From NCBI RefSeq assembly GCF_050389775.1, contig NZ_CP177144.1:372001-436000 (forward strand): 64,000 bases of DNA. Direction: 5' to 3'. Shown piece after piece: positions 16,357 through 24,844 of this stretch. The stretch is from Marinibacterium sp050389775. Lineage in GTDB: Bacteria > Pseudomonadota > Alphaproteobacteria > Rhodobacterales > Rhodobacteraceae. A model generated the notes under the pieces. That model was not told the origin of the DNA and did not search any database. It saw only the letters and a program-made list of their open reading frames with translations. Position numbers and translations under genes: made by a program. Each line of letters begins with the position of its first letter. Within the stretch, counting starts at the first letter, position 1.

Positions 16357-17864
16357 CACGCATGTCCCGCCATGTAGGAACCGATCTGGCTTGTGTCCGC
16401 GTTCTGAGAGGTTGTCTCAAATGCGATCTGCCCCTCGGACATCACGACAATGCGGTCCGACAGTTCGAGGATCTCGTCCAGGTCCTCGGAGATCAGCAAC
16501 ACGGCCACGCCGCGATTGCGGGCCTCGACAATGCGCTCGCGGATCGCGGCGACAGCGGCAAAATCCAGGCCGAAACAGGGGTTTGCAACGATCAGCAGGT
16601 CGACATCGCCGGTCAGCTCGCGCGACAGCACGGCGCGCTGCACATTGCCCCCCGACAGGGCGGCAATGGGCGCATGGGGCGAGGCGGTCTTGACGTTGAA
16701 CTCGGCAATCCGGGCCTGCGCATTGGCCAGGATCTGGCGCGTGCTCTTCCAGAACCGATGCCCGCCGGGCTGCTCATCAAAGATGCGAAAGGCGATGTTC
16801 TCGGCCACTGACATGCGCGGCGCACAGGCGTTTTGCAAAGGTTCTTCAGGCAGATAGCGCACCTTCAGCGCCTTTTGCTCGCGGCGCGTGGCATGATAGG
16901 GCGCGCCGTGAATACGGATCTCGCCCCCCGTCAGCCGGCGCTGGCCGGTCAGCATCTCCATCAGCTCGGTCTGGCCGTTGCCCGACACGCCGGCCACGCC
17001 GAGGATCTCGCCGGCCTTGACCTCCAGCGCGGCAATATCGATGGTCTTCAGCCCCGACCGGTCCGTCGCCCGGGCGCCCTGCATCGTCAGCACCGGCGCG
17101 CCCGCCGTTTCGCGGCGCGTGACCTGCGCCACCTCGGGCTGGGCGCCCATCATCATGCGGGCCATGTCGTCATGGCTCAGATCCCGGACCGCGCCGTGCC
17201 CGGCCAGCTTCCCGCGTCTCAAAACTGAGACATCATCGGCAAAAGCGGTCACCTCGCGGAACTTGTGGGTGATCATCAGGACCGAGATCTGCCCGGCTTC
17301 GCACAGCGCCCGGACATGGCCCAGCACCTCGTCGGCCTCGGCCGGGGTCAGAACCGACGTCGGCTCGTCCAGGATCAGGAAGCGCGAGCCGAGATAAAGC
17401 TGCTTAAGGATCTCCAGCTTCTGCTTTTCCCCGGCCGACAGGCGCGACACGGGGCGGTCCAGCGGTACCTTGAAGGGCATCGAGGACAGGAACGCATCAA
17501 GCCGGGCGCGTTCGGCCCGCCACTGGATGACCGACGGCGCATCGGCGCGTGAGATCACCAGGTTTTCGGCCCCGGTGAGCGAAGGCACCAGCGTGAAATG
17601 CTGATACACCATGCCCAGGCCCAGCTTTTGCGCATCGACCGGGTCGCGGATGATGGCATCGCGGCCATCGACCAGCACGTTGCCTTCGGTCGCGTGGTAA
17701 AAGCCCATCATGCATTTCACCAGCGTCGACTTGCCCGCCCCGTTTTCGCCCAAGAGCGCGTGAAAGGTGCCCTTGCGAACCTTCAGCGTGACATTGTCGA
17801 GCGCGGTGAAAGCGCCGAACCGCATGGTCATGGCAACGGCTTCGACCTCGATGGCGGCGCTCAT
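16356..17864 (-). CDS. BMP/nucleoside-type ABC importer, fused ATPase
   Basis: A 502-residue protein with two tandem ABC ATPase domains, as in sugar and nucleoside importers. Domain 1 has Walker A GENGAGKSTLVKCMMGF, signature LSAGEKQKLEI and Walker B FLILDEPTSVL. Domain 2 has the degenerate Walker A GVSGNGQTELMEML and signature LSGGNVQRAVLSREL. It partners the permeases at 20623 and 21540 and the binding protein at 22663. Its start overlaps the stop of the cyanuric acid hydrolase-like gene (ATGA). The interruption of the transporter genes by catabolic genes supports one functional unit. Confidence 0.93.
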   Translation of the reverse strand: MSAAIEVEAVAMTMRFGAFTALDNVTLKVRKGTFHALLGENGAGKSTLVKCMMGFYHATEGNVLVDGRDAIIRDPVDAQKLGLGMVYQHFTLVPSLTGAENLVISRADAPSVIQWRAERARLDAFLSSMPFKVPLDRPVSRLSAGEKQKLEILKQLYLGSRFLILDEPTSVLTPAEADEVLGHVRALCEAGQISVLMITHKFREVTAFADDVSVLRRGKLAGHGAVRDLSHDDMARMMMGAQPEVAQVTRRETAGAPVLTMQGARATDRSGLKTIDIAALEVKAGEILGVAGVSGNGQTELMEMLTGQRRLTGGEIRIHGAPYHATRREQKALKVRYLPEEPLQNACAPRMSVAENIAFRIFDEQPGGHRFWKSTRQILANAQARIAEFNVKTASPHAPIAALSGGNVQRAVLSRELTGDVDLLIVANPCFGLDFAAVAAIRERIVEARNRGVAVLLISEDLDEILELSDRIVVMSEGQIAFETTSQNADTSQIGSYMAGHA

Positions 17865-18919
17865 GGGCTGGTCCTTTCCGCGATGATGGCCACCGGCCCG
17901 CCGCCGTCGGGGCCCTGATGTTCGGCCCCGCCCGACACGTAGATGTCGGTGCGCCCGGCCAGCCCGGCCAGCGCGCCGCCGACAAAGGCGCGGGCATGGC
18001 GGGTGGCGGCGATGTCGCTGTCGTCGAGCATGATGTGGCGGTTGCCGCGAATCCGGCCGGTCGTGCCCGGTTCGGCCTTGGCCAGCAGGGCCTTGAGCGT
18101 CGACGTGGCGCCGATGCCCAGCCGGTCCATGGCGGCACGGACCGGGGCGATGTCGATCTGGTCGGCCATGACGGCATGATCGATGGTCAGCGGGCCGGTC
18201 CAGGCGTCGCTCATGCCCATGACGATGATCTCGTGGCCCATCAGCTCGATCCCGGCCGAGGTGGAGGCGCGGGCGGAATAGACGGAGGGATCAGCGAGGA
18301 TGGCGGGACTGGCAGCCCCGGCGGTGGTCTCGCCCAGAGCCACGGCCACGCCAAGAGCCGAGGCGCCCCGGGAAAAGCCCATGGATTTCAACGTGTCGGT
18401 GGTGGTTGTCGCGGCTCCGCGACCGGCGGCGTCCGCCACGCGGGCGGCGGTCAGCAAGGGGCATTTGATCTGGACGAAATGCACGTCTTCGGGCGCGGTG
18501 ATGCCGGCCTTGGCCATGGCCTTGGTCACGCCTTCGGCGACCACCTCGATCTGCGTGGCGGTGCCGATGTCTTCGGGCGCCAGGTCGCGGGTGATGACCG
18601 ATCCGATGGCCAGCGCGGGGTCGGGGCCGGAGGTGTCGTCGTCCAGCACCTCGAAGGTCAGGATGTGCGGCGCCAGCCCGCCTTCGGTGCCCCCCGACAT
18701 GACCATGGCCACGCCCTTTGCATCCGCGCCCAGGGCGGCGGTCAGGGCCTGGACAGAGAACGCCCGGGTGAAATCGTTGACGCAGCCGTTGCCCTCGGTC
18801 TTGCCGAGGATGGCAACAAGGCGCGTGGGGTCGATACGGCCGTCGGCGATGCGGTCGGTCAGGCCCGAGGTATCATCGGGCGCGGAGGTGTGGATCAAGT
18901 GCAGGCGGGCGCGGGGCAT
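17861..18919 (-). CDS. atzD: Cyanuric acid hydrolase (ring-opening amidohydrolase)
   Basis: Cyanuric acid hydrolase opens the s-triazine ring of cyanuric acid to carboxybiuret, which decarboxylates to biuret. The 352-residue protein has the three internal repeats of the toblerone fold, each with its Lys/Ser pair: Lys40 (ILGKTEGNGCVNDFTR) with Ser75 (VMSGGTEG), Lys152 (HFVQIKCPLLT) with Ser221 (STSAGIEL), and Lys281 (LLAKAEPG) with Ser329 (YVSGGAEHQGPDGGGP). TTTTDTLKSMGFSRGASALG is also AtzD-like. The only close alternative is barbiturase. The allophanate and biuret hydrolases in the cluster, and the absence of a ureidomalonase, favour cyanuric acid. It lies 1 bp after the biuret hydrolase stop. 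Confidence 0.88.
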   Translation of the reverse strand: MPRARLHLIHTSAPDDTSGLTDRIADGRIDPTRLVAILGKTEGNGCVNDFTRAFSVQALTAALGADAKGVAMVMSGGTEGGLAPHILTFEVLDDDTSGPDPALAIGSVITRDLAPEDIGTATQIEVVAEGVTKAMAKAGITAPEDVHFVQIKCPLLTAARVADAAGRGAATTTTDTLKSMGFSRGASALGVAVALGETTAGAASPAILADPSVYSARASTSAGIELMGHEIIVMGMSDAWTGPLTIDHAVMADQIDIAPVRAAMDRLGIGATSTLKALLAKAEPGTTGRIRGNRHIMLDDSDIAATRHARAFVGGALAGLAGRTDIYVSGGAEHQGPDGGGPVAIIAERTSP

Positions 18920-18920
18920 G

Positions 18921-19598
18921 TCAGCCGAGCGCCTCGATCAGGCTGGCGCTGTCGCTCACCGCGCCAAAGACACCGCCCTGCATCGTCACCATTTTCAGCG
19001 CCGCGTCGTGGTTGCCCTTGTCGGTGGCCCCGCAGCAATCGGACAGGACAAGGCATTCAAAGCCCCGGTCGTTGCCCTCGCGCATGGTGGTCGACACGCA
19101 GACGTCGGTGGTGATGCCACAGATGACCAGGTTGTCGATGCCCTTGGTGCGCAGGATCAGTTCCAGGTCGGTGGCGCAGAACGACCCCTTCCCGGGCTTG
19201 TCGATGATGATCTCGCCCGCGTTTGGATAGAGGTCGTCGATGATGTCCCAGCCCGGCTCGCCCCGGATCAGGATCTTGCCGCAGGGGCCGGGATCGCCGA
19301 TGCCCGCGCCGATCTGTTGTGACCGCCAGCGCTTGTTGGCCGGCAGGTCGGACAGGTCGGGGCGATGGCCTTCGCGGGTGTGAAAGATATGGTAACCCTT
19401 CTCGCGCATCTTGGTCAGAACGGCCTTGATCGGCTTGATCGGGGCCTGGGTCAGCGACAGGTCATAGCCCATGGCATCCACGTAACCGCCCTTGCCGCAG
19501 AAATCGGTCTGCATGTCGATGATGATCAGGGCGGTGTTGTCCGGGCGCAGGTCGCCGTTCCAGGGCCATTGATAGGGGTTGGCGTCGACATGGGTCAT
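18921..19598 (-). CDS. biuH: Biuret hydrolase (isochorismatase-like)
   Basis: BiuH hydrolyses biuret to allophanate and ammonia. The protein has 225 residues and the cysteine-hydrolase triad Asp28 (IIIDMQTDF), Lys134 (IIDKPGKGSF) and Cys167 (TTDVCVSTTMRE). The spacing between these residues matches what I recall of characterised rhizobial BiuH. Other BiuH-like stretches are DFCGKGGYVDAMGYDLSL, HTREGHRPDLSDLPANKRW and MQGGVFGAVSDS. The ATG at 19598 overlaps the stop of the formamidase-like gene (ATGA). Being directly next to the cyanuric acid hydrolase gene strengthens the call over generic nicotinamidase or ureidoacrylate hydrolase. Confidence 0.88.
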   Translation of the reverse strand: MTHVDANPYQWPWNGDLRPDNTALIIIDMQTDFCGKGGYVDAMGYDLSLTQAPIKPIKAVLTKMREKGYHIFHTREGHRPDLSDLPANKRWRSQQIGAGIGDPGPCGKILIRGEPGWDIIDDLYPNAGEIIIDKPGKGSFCATDLELILRTKGIDNLVICGITTDVCVSTTMREGNDRGFECLVLSDCCGATDKGNHDAALKMVTMQGGVFGAVSDSASLIEALG

Positions 19599-20611
19599 TC
19601 GGCGGCGTCCTTCTGCGTCTCGCCGAAAAGGCGCGTGGGGGCGGGGAAGCCTTCGCCGGTGCCGTCGGTGACCTTGACCTCGTCCTCCCATGGCAGGCGG
19701 TATTGGCCGGCGGCCAGGTCGGTCATGTAGGTATAGGGGCAGTCCTGCGCGCCGCCTTTCACCGCCACGTAGCCGCGATGACCGAACTGGTAGGGGTTGT
19801 TTTCCACGCCCCAGCCGGTGCGCGCCTCGCGGATCAGGTCGGGGCGCAGCTCGGCGGTGATGATCTCGTCGGCGCGGCCGGAGGTTCCGTGAGCGATGAC
19901 CGAGCCGTCGAAATTGCAGATCATGCCCTCGCCCATGGAATCAAAGGTGCCATCCGATCCGCACATGCAGACGTTGACCGTGGCCATGAGGTTGCAGAAG
20001 GCGTTGGATTGGTTGGTGAACCGCCAGCTGTCGCGGATCGGCGCGGTATAGCCGGCGGTGCGGATCATGATCTCGGCGCCCTTGTAGGCGCATTCGCGGG
20101 CCATTTCGGGGAACATGCCGTCATGACAGATGATCAGCGCGAGCTTGCTGCCGTTCGGCCCGTCGCAGACCGGAATGCCCTGGTCGCCCGGCTCCCAGGG
20201 TTCGACCGGCACCCAGGGGTGCATCTTGCGGTAATAGAGCTGGATCTCGCCCGTGTCGTCGATGATCAGGCCGGAATTGTAGGGCATGCCCCCGGGGTTG
20301 AGCTCCATGATGGAAAAGCAGCCCCAGATCTTGTTGTCGATGCAGGCCTGCTTGAAGGCAGCGACCTCGGGCCCGTCGAGCGAGCACATGATGTCGGGAT
20401 TGATGTCCATCGACAGCCCGTGCAGCGCGTATTCGGGAAAGACCACAAGGTCCATCGTGCCCATGTTGCGCCGGGCCTTGCCGACCAGTTCGACGATGCG
20501 CGCGGTCTGCGCGGCCAGGTCGTCTTTTGTGATCACAACCGGCAGCTTCAGCTGCACCAGCCCGATGACCACGCCATTTTCGGATTTGTTCAGACCGCCG
20601 AGGCCGTTCAT
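19595..20611 (-). CDS. amiF: Formamidase (AmiF-type carbon-nitrogen hydrolase)
   Basis: A nitrilase-superfamily amidase of 338 residues that resembles bacterial formamidase AmiF along its length. The Glu-Lys-Cys triad is Glu60 (VVFPEYALHG), Lys129 (YYRKMHPW) and Cys162 (IICHDGMFPEMARE). AmiF-type segments are FSIMELNPGGMPYNSGLIID, EPWEPGDQGIPVCDGPNGSK, GYTAPIRDSWRFTNQSNA and YMTDLAAGQYRLPWEDEVKV. It would release ammonia from formamide or a similar short amide. A GGGAG ribosome-binding site precedes the ATG at 20611. Its place between permease and biuret hydrolase genes suggests a role in the same nitrogen-salvage route. Confidence 0.87.
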   Translation of the reverse strand: MNGLGGLNKSENGVVIGLVQLKLPVVITKDDLAAQTARIVELVGKARRNMGTMDLVVFPEYALHGLSMDINPDIMCSLDGPEVAAFKQACIDNKIWGCFSIMELNPGGMPYNSGLIIDDTGEIQLYYRKMHPWVPVEPWEPGDQGIPVCDGPNGSKLALIICHDGMFPEMARECAYKGAEIMIRTAGYTAPIRDSWRFTNQSNAFCNLMATVNVCMCGSDGTFDSMGEGMICNFDGSVIAHGTSGRADEIITAELRPDLIREARTGWGVENNPYQFGHRGYVAVKGGAQDCPYTYMTDLAAGQYRLPWEDEVKVTDGTGEGFPAPTRLFGETQKDAAE

Positions 20612-20622
20612 GAGAGGGCTCC

Positions 20623-21543
20623 CTACTTGTTGAGGCTCAGCTCTCCGGGCGCGCCGTCCATGGCCTTGTCCGGGGAGGAGGTGAAGATGAGCAGCGCCAG
20701 TGTCAGGACATATGGCGCGGCGAAGAAGAGGTAATAGCCCGAGGTCACGCCGACCGATTGCAGGGCCGGGCCAAGGGCGCCGGCGCCGCCGAAGAGCAGC
20801 GCGGCCCAGAAGCAATAGACCGGGTTCCAGCGGGCAAAGATGACAAGGGCGACGGCCATCAGGCCCTGGCCCGAGGACACGCCTTCGTTCCAGCTGCCGG
20901 GGTAGTAGAGCGACAGGTAGGCCCCGCCGATCCCGGCCAGCGCGCCGCCGGCGGCGGTGGCCAGCAGGCGGACCGTATTGGGATTCAGGCCGATGGCCCG
21001 GGCGGCATCGGTGCTGTCGCCGACCACGCGGATGGTCAGGCCGATCCGGGTGGAGCGGAACATCCAGGCCATGGCCACGGCCAGCACGGCACCCACAAGG
21101 AACAGGACGTTGACCTGAAGCGCGGCCTTGACCTGGGGGATGTCGGACCACCAGCCAAAGGGGATGGCGGGCAGGTCGGGGGCGACGGGCTGGATGTAGG
21201 GCTTGCCGAAGAAGAAGGCGAGCCCCATGCCCAGGAGCATCAGGGCGATGCCGATGGCCACGTCGTTGACGCCCTTGAACTTGCAGATCCAGCCGTGGAA
21301 CAGGCCGAACAGGGCTCCGGCCAGGGCGGCTGCCAGAACGCCGATCCAGGGCGATCCGGTCTGGTAGGCGATGGCGTAGCCGGACATGGCCCCGAAGACC
21401 AGCGTGCCTTCCAGCCCGAGGTTGATGCGCCCCGAGCGTTCGGTCAGGCATTCGCCCAGCGACACGAAGAGGAAGGGCGTGGACACGCGGATCGCGCCGC
21501 CGAGGATGGCCAGGGGCACGCCCCAGATGCCGATGTCGGTCAT
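20623..21543 (-). CDS. BMP/nucleoside-type ABC importer permease
   Basis: A 306-residue membrane protein with about eight hydrophobic helices. It belongs to the branched-chain/nucleoside permease group: SLGECLTERSGRINLGLEGT near residues 26-45 is the classic (N/S)LGxEG region, and GLTIRVVGDSTDAARAIGLN matches the conserved cytoplasmic loop. It overlaps the stop of the upstream permease gene (ATGA) and pairs with it. In this cluster it should carry the pathway substrate across the inner membrane. Confidence 0.92.
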   Translation of the reverse strand: MTDIGIWGVPLAILGGAIRVSTPFLFVSLGECLTERSGRINLGLEGTLVFGAMSGYAIAYQTGSPWIGVLAAALAGALFGLFHGWICKFKGVNDVAIGIALMLLGMGLAFFFGKPYIQPVAPDLPAIPFGWWSDIPQVKAALQVNVLFLVGAVLAVAMAWMFRSTRIGLTIRVVGDSTDAARAIGLNPNTVRLLATAAGGALAGIGGAYLSLYYPGSWNEGVSSGQGLMAVALVIFARWNPVYCFWAALLFGGAGALGPALQSVGVTSGYYLFFAAPYVLTLALLIFTSSPDKAMDGAPGELSLNK

Positions 21544-22658
21544 GGGTCGGCCCTCCAGAAGGATGCCTTGAAGATGCCGATCCGCCCGTACAGCGTTTCC
21601 GACAACAGGATGGCGACAAAGACGATGCCTTCCATGACGAGGATGGTCGCGTCGGGCAGGTCCATGCGGCGCTGGACCAGGCCGGAGGAGGCCTCGAACC
21701 CGGCCAGCAGGATGGCAACGGGGATGATGGCCAGCGGGTTGTGACGGGCCAGGAAGGCCACGAGGATGCCGGTGTAGCCGTAGCCCACCACCAGCGAGGC
21801 ATTGGCCGCACCGTGGATGGCGGCGACCTCGAACAGGCCGGCCAGCCCGGCCGCCGCGCCGCCCAGGGCGGTGAAGCCGATGACCAGCGGGCCGACGGGC
21901 AGGCCCTGGACCTGGGCCGCGCGGATGTTGTCTCCGGCGATGCGGGCGGCGAAGCCGATGGTGGTGCGGTCGGTCAGGATCCAGGCCAGGACACAGGCCA
22001 GCAGGCCAAAGAAGAAGCCCCAGTGCACGTCGATGCCCACGGGCATGTCACCGATGCGCAGCTGGTCCGGCAGGGGGGCGGTGGAGGGTTTGTTGAGCGA
22101 GGCGGGATCGCGAAAGGCGCCTTCGACCAGGTGGTTCATCAGGGCGATGGCGATATAGGCCATCAGCAGCGAGGAAATCGTTTCGTTCACCCCGCGCCGG
22201 ATGCGCAGCCAGCCGACGGCCCCGATCCAGGCCCCGCCGACGATCATCGCCGCGGCGCCCATGGCGGCAAACCCCAGGATCGCCGGCGCCCAGCCAAAGG
22301 CCAGCCCGGTGACGGCCGCGGCCAGCCCGCCCAGCGCAATGGCCCCTTCGCCACCGATCACCACCAGCCCCAACCGGGCCGGCAGGGCGACGCAGAGCCC
22401 GGCGAACAGCAGGGGCGACACCCGCGACAGGGTGTTCTGCCACGAAAAGGCCGAGCTGAACCCGGCCTTGTAGATCAGCGCATAGAAATCGACGGGCGAT
22501 TTGCCCAGCGCCAGCAGGAAGACCGAGAACACCGCCAGCCCCGCGACAAGCGCGGCCAGCGGAATGACGACAGCCTCAAGCCGCGGCAGCCATTGACCCA
22601 GGGCCAGCGACATGCGCGAAGCGGAAAGCGTCGGTCGGGCCGTCGTCCCCTCGGTCAT
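21540..22658 (-). CDS. BMP/nucleoside-type ABC importer permease
   Basis: A 372-residue permease with about nine or ten helices. The conserved loop FAARIAGDNIRAAQVQGLPV and the region LVVIGGEGAIALGGLAAAV identify the nucleoside-type family (YufP-like). I place the start at the ATG at 22658 (MTEGTTARPTLSASRMSLAL), 4 bp after the binding-protein stop; a longer reading overlaps that gene by 100 bp and adds unrelated residues. It forms a heterodimeric channel with the product of 20623-21543. Confidence 0.9.
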   Translation of the reverse strand: MTEGTTARPTLSASRMSLALGQWLPRLEAVVIPLAALVAGLAVFSVFLLALGKSPVDFYALIYKAGFSSAFSWQNTLSRVSPLLFAGLCVALPARLGLVVIGGEGAIALGGLAAAVTGLAFGWAPAILGFAAMGAAAMIVGGAWIGAVGWLRIRRGVNETISSLLMAYIAIALMNHLVEGAFRDPASLNKPSTAPLPDQLRIGDMPVGIDVHWGFFFGLLACVLAWILTDRTTIGFAARIAGDNIRAAQVQGLPVGPLVIGFTALGGAAAGLAGLFEVAAIHGAANASLVVGYGYTGILVAFLARHNPLAIIPVAILLAGFEASSGLVQRRMDLPDATILVMEGIVFVAILLSETLYGRIGIFKASFWRADP

Positions 22659-22662
22659 GCGA

Positions 22663-23784
22663 TCAGCTCGTCGACCCGATGACACCTTCGACGAGGTAAT
22701 CCATGCTTTCGAGCGCGATATCGCTTTCCACAAAGGCCTCGCCCTCGGCGGCGATGACATTGCCGGCATTGTCCTTCAGCGGCCCCTTGATGACCGAGAA
22801 CCCGCCTTTCATGATCTCGTCGCGCGTGGCTTCGAACTGGGCGCGGGCGGCGTCGGTCACGGCGGGGCCGAGCGGCGACATCTTGACGAAGCCGTCGGCC
22901 AGGCCGCCACGGATGAAATTGTCGATCGTGCCACCGTCCAGCATGGTCTGGACCATCTTGGGATAGACCCCGGCCCAGTTCCATTCGGCCCCGGTCAGGT
23001 ACATCTCGGGCGCCAGCGGCGATTGGTTGGCGTGGTAGCCGCAGATATAGGCTCCGCGCCCGGCGGCGGTTTCCATCACGACCTTGGGCCCGTCGACATG
23101 GCAGGTGATGACATCACAGCCCTGGTCGCAGAGCGCGTTGGTCGCCTCGGCTTCCTTGACGGCCAGCGACCATTCCCCGGTGAAGATGACCTGGCAGGTG
23201 ATCTCGGGGTCGACGGCGCGGGCGCCGAGCAGGAAGGAATTGATGTTCAGCATGACCTGCGGGATCGGCTTGGCCGCGACGAACCCGATCTTCTTCGACT
23301 TGGACATGTGGCCGGCGACGATGCCGTTGAGGTACTGGCCCATGCCGATATAGCCGAAATAGGACCCGACATTGACGGGCATGCCCTCGGTCCACAGGCC
23401 GGCGGCGTGCTGGAACCGCACGTCGGGATACTTGGGCGCGACCTCAAGGACATGGGGATCGAAATAGCCGAAGGACGTCGGGAAGAGCAGCCCGGCACCA
23501 TCGAAATTGATCATCGATTCCATGGTGTTCTGGACATCGTTCGTCTCGGGGACGTTCTCTTCCTCGACAACGGTGACGCCGGCCATTTCCTTGACCGCGG
23601 CGGCGCCTTCGGCATGGGCCTGGTTATAGCCGAAATCGTCCTTGGGACCGACATAGATGAAGCCGACGGTCAGGTTGGCGGCACGGGCGCGCGAGGGGGT
23701 CAGGGCTCCGGCGGCGGCGACGCCCCCGAAAGCGGCCGTGGTGGCCAGGAAGTTGCGGCGGGAGAAAGAGGACTTGGTCGGCAA
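22663..23784 (-). CDS. BMP-family solute-binding protein
   Basis: A 373-residue periplasmic binding protein of the basic-membrane-protein (nucleoside/purine) type: VGFIYVGPKDDFGYNQAHAEG after the signal, and TSFGYFDPHVLEVAPKYPDV. The N-terminus SRRNFLATTAAFGG is a twin-arginine-like signal, cleaved around ARAANLTVG. The start is an unusual TTG (23782-23784) supported by an AGGAG at 23794-23798, nine bases upstream. It is the first gene of the minus-strand operon that ends with the cupin. By context it binds cyanuric acid, biuret or a related ureide; the family itself is known for nucleosides and similar heterocycles. Confidence 0.9.
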   Translation of the reverse strand: MPTKSSFSRRNFLATTAAFGGVAAAGALTPSRARAANLTVGFIYVGPKDDFGYNQAHAEGAAAVKEMAGVTVVEEENVPETNDVQNTMESMINFDGAGLLFPTSFGYFDPHVLEVAPKYPDVRFQHAAGLWTEGMPVNVGSYFGYIGMGQYLNGIVAGHMSKSKKIGFVAAKPIPQVMLNINSFLLGARAVDPEITCQVIFTGEWSLAVKEAEATNALCDQGCDVITCHVDGPKVVMETAAGRGAYICGYHANQSPLAPEMYLTGAEWNWAGVYPKMVQTMLDGGTIDNFIRGGLADGFVKMSPLGPAVTDAARAQFEATRDEIMKGGFSVIKGPLKDNAGNVIAAEGEAFVESDIALESMDYLVEGVIGSTS

Positions 23785-23895
23785 GGCGGTATGCTCCTGT
23801 GGCGGTGCGCCCCGGGTTGCCTGCGGGGCACATTATGATGACGGGCCGAGCCTAGGAGCCTTTTGCGGTGTTGTCGTATGCTATATTTTTCCAAG

Positions 23896-23918
23896 AGCGG
23901 TGCAGAAAACGCACCGCT
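23896..23918 (-). promoter_or_regulatory. Palindromic LysR-type operator before the transporter/catabolic operon
   Basis: AGCGGTGC-N7-GCACCGCT is a perfect 8-bp inverted repeat whose centre TGC-N7-GCA is a T-N11-A LysR box. It lies 112 bp upstream of the TTG start of the binding-protein gene and overlaps the stop codon of the LysR gene. A near-identical copy is at 24845-24867. Confidence 0.7.
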
Positions 23919-24819
23919 AGAGATCGTGGCCCTGAAGGGCGCTGGCCAGCTGTTGCAGGAACCGGCCCGAGGCCACGGGCAGGATGCGCCCGCGCAGCTG
24001 GCCCAGGAACAGGTTGCCCGGCGCGACATCGCGTGTCGACAGCGGCCGGGCGACATAGCCCTGGCCACCGGTCATGTTCAGGCCGATGGGAAACTGAAAG
24101 GCGATGGCGTTCTCGTGCAGGATGTAATGGCGCATGAAATCGAAGCTTTCGGATTCCACGGCCGGCTCGATCTGGCGATAGGTCGACCGGCGCACGGCGG
24201 CATCCATCAGCACGCGCACGCCGTACCGTTCGGACGGGGCGACATAAGGCTGGTCGAGGCAATCGCGCAGGCGCAGCTCGGCCTGGCCGGCCAGCGGGTT
24301 GTCGGCGCGCATCAGCACGTGGATGGGCTGGCGGATCTGCAGGATGACCTCGAAATCGACCATGTGCTGGGGTTCGAAGACCAGGGCGATGTCGCTCTGG
24401 AAGGTCGAGAGATCATGTTCGGCCTCGACCCGGTCGCGGGTCTTGACGGAAAAGGTCACGCCCGGGTGGTCCTTGCGGTAGCGGGCGATCTGGTCGGGCA
24501 GGAAATAGGGCAGCAGGGCCTGGGAACAGGCGATCGACACATGGCCCCGGCGCACGCCCGACAGGTCGGCGACCTGCGATTGAAGGCGGGCGAAATCGGA
24601 CCGCTGGGCGCGGATGTGGTGCAGCACCAGCTCGCCGGCCGGGTTCAGGCGCACGCCCCGGGGCAGGCGTTCAAAGATCTCATAGCCCAGCTCTTCCTCG
24701 AACCGGTTGATGCGCCGGTTCAGGGCCGAGGCGGTGATGTGCATGTCCTCGGCGGCCTTGCGGATGGAACCGGCGCGGATGATGGCTTCGACAACGTCGA
24801 AATCCTGGAGATGTCGCAT
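23917..24819 (-). CDS. LysR-family regulator of the cyanuric acid/biuret cluster
   Basis: A 300-residue LysR protein. The helix-turn-helix is near the N-terminus (DVVEAIIRAGSIRKAAEDMH, then ALNRRINRFEEELGYEIFER). The effector domain starts around residue 90 (GHVSIACSQALLPYFLPDQI). Its gene lies between the two catabolic transcription units, divergent from the allophanate hydrolase gene and upstream of the importer operon. Matching palindromes flank it. This parallels AtzR, the LysR regulator of atzDEF in Pseudomonas; orthology is not proven. The ATG at 24819 gives the normal N-terminus; an upstream start adds 22 unrelated residues. Confidence 0.88.
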   Translation of the reverse strand: MRHLQDFDVVEAIIRAGSIRKAAEDMHITASALNRRINRFEEELGYEIFERLPRGVRLNPAGELVLHHIRAQRSDFARLQSQVADLSGVRRGHVSIACSQALLPYFLPDQIARYRKDHPGVTFSVKTRDRVEAEHDLSTFQSDIALVFEPQHMVDFEVILQIRQPIHVLMRADNPLAGQAELRLRDCLDQPYVAPSERYGVRVLMDAAVRRSTYRQIEPAVESESFDFMRHYILHENAIAFQFPIGLNMTGGQGYVARPLSTRDVAPGNLFLGQLRGRILPVASGRFLQQLASALQGHDL

Positions 24820-24844
24820 GTCAGACCTTGTGGGGAACGGGCCG

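Noticed and set aside
17861..18919. Barbiturase rather than cyanuric acid hydrolase
   Set aside because: Not excluded by sequence alone, but no ureidomalonase gene accompanies it, while biuret and allophanate hydrolases do; kept as the alternative in the annotation.
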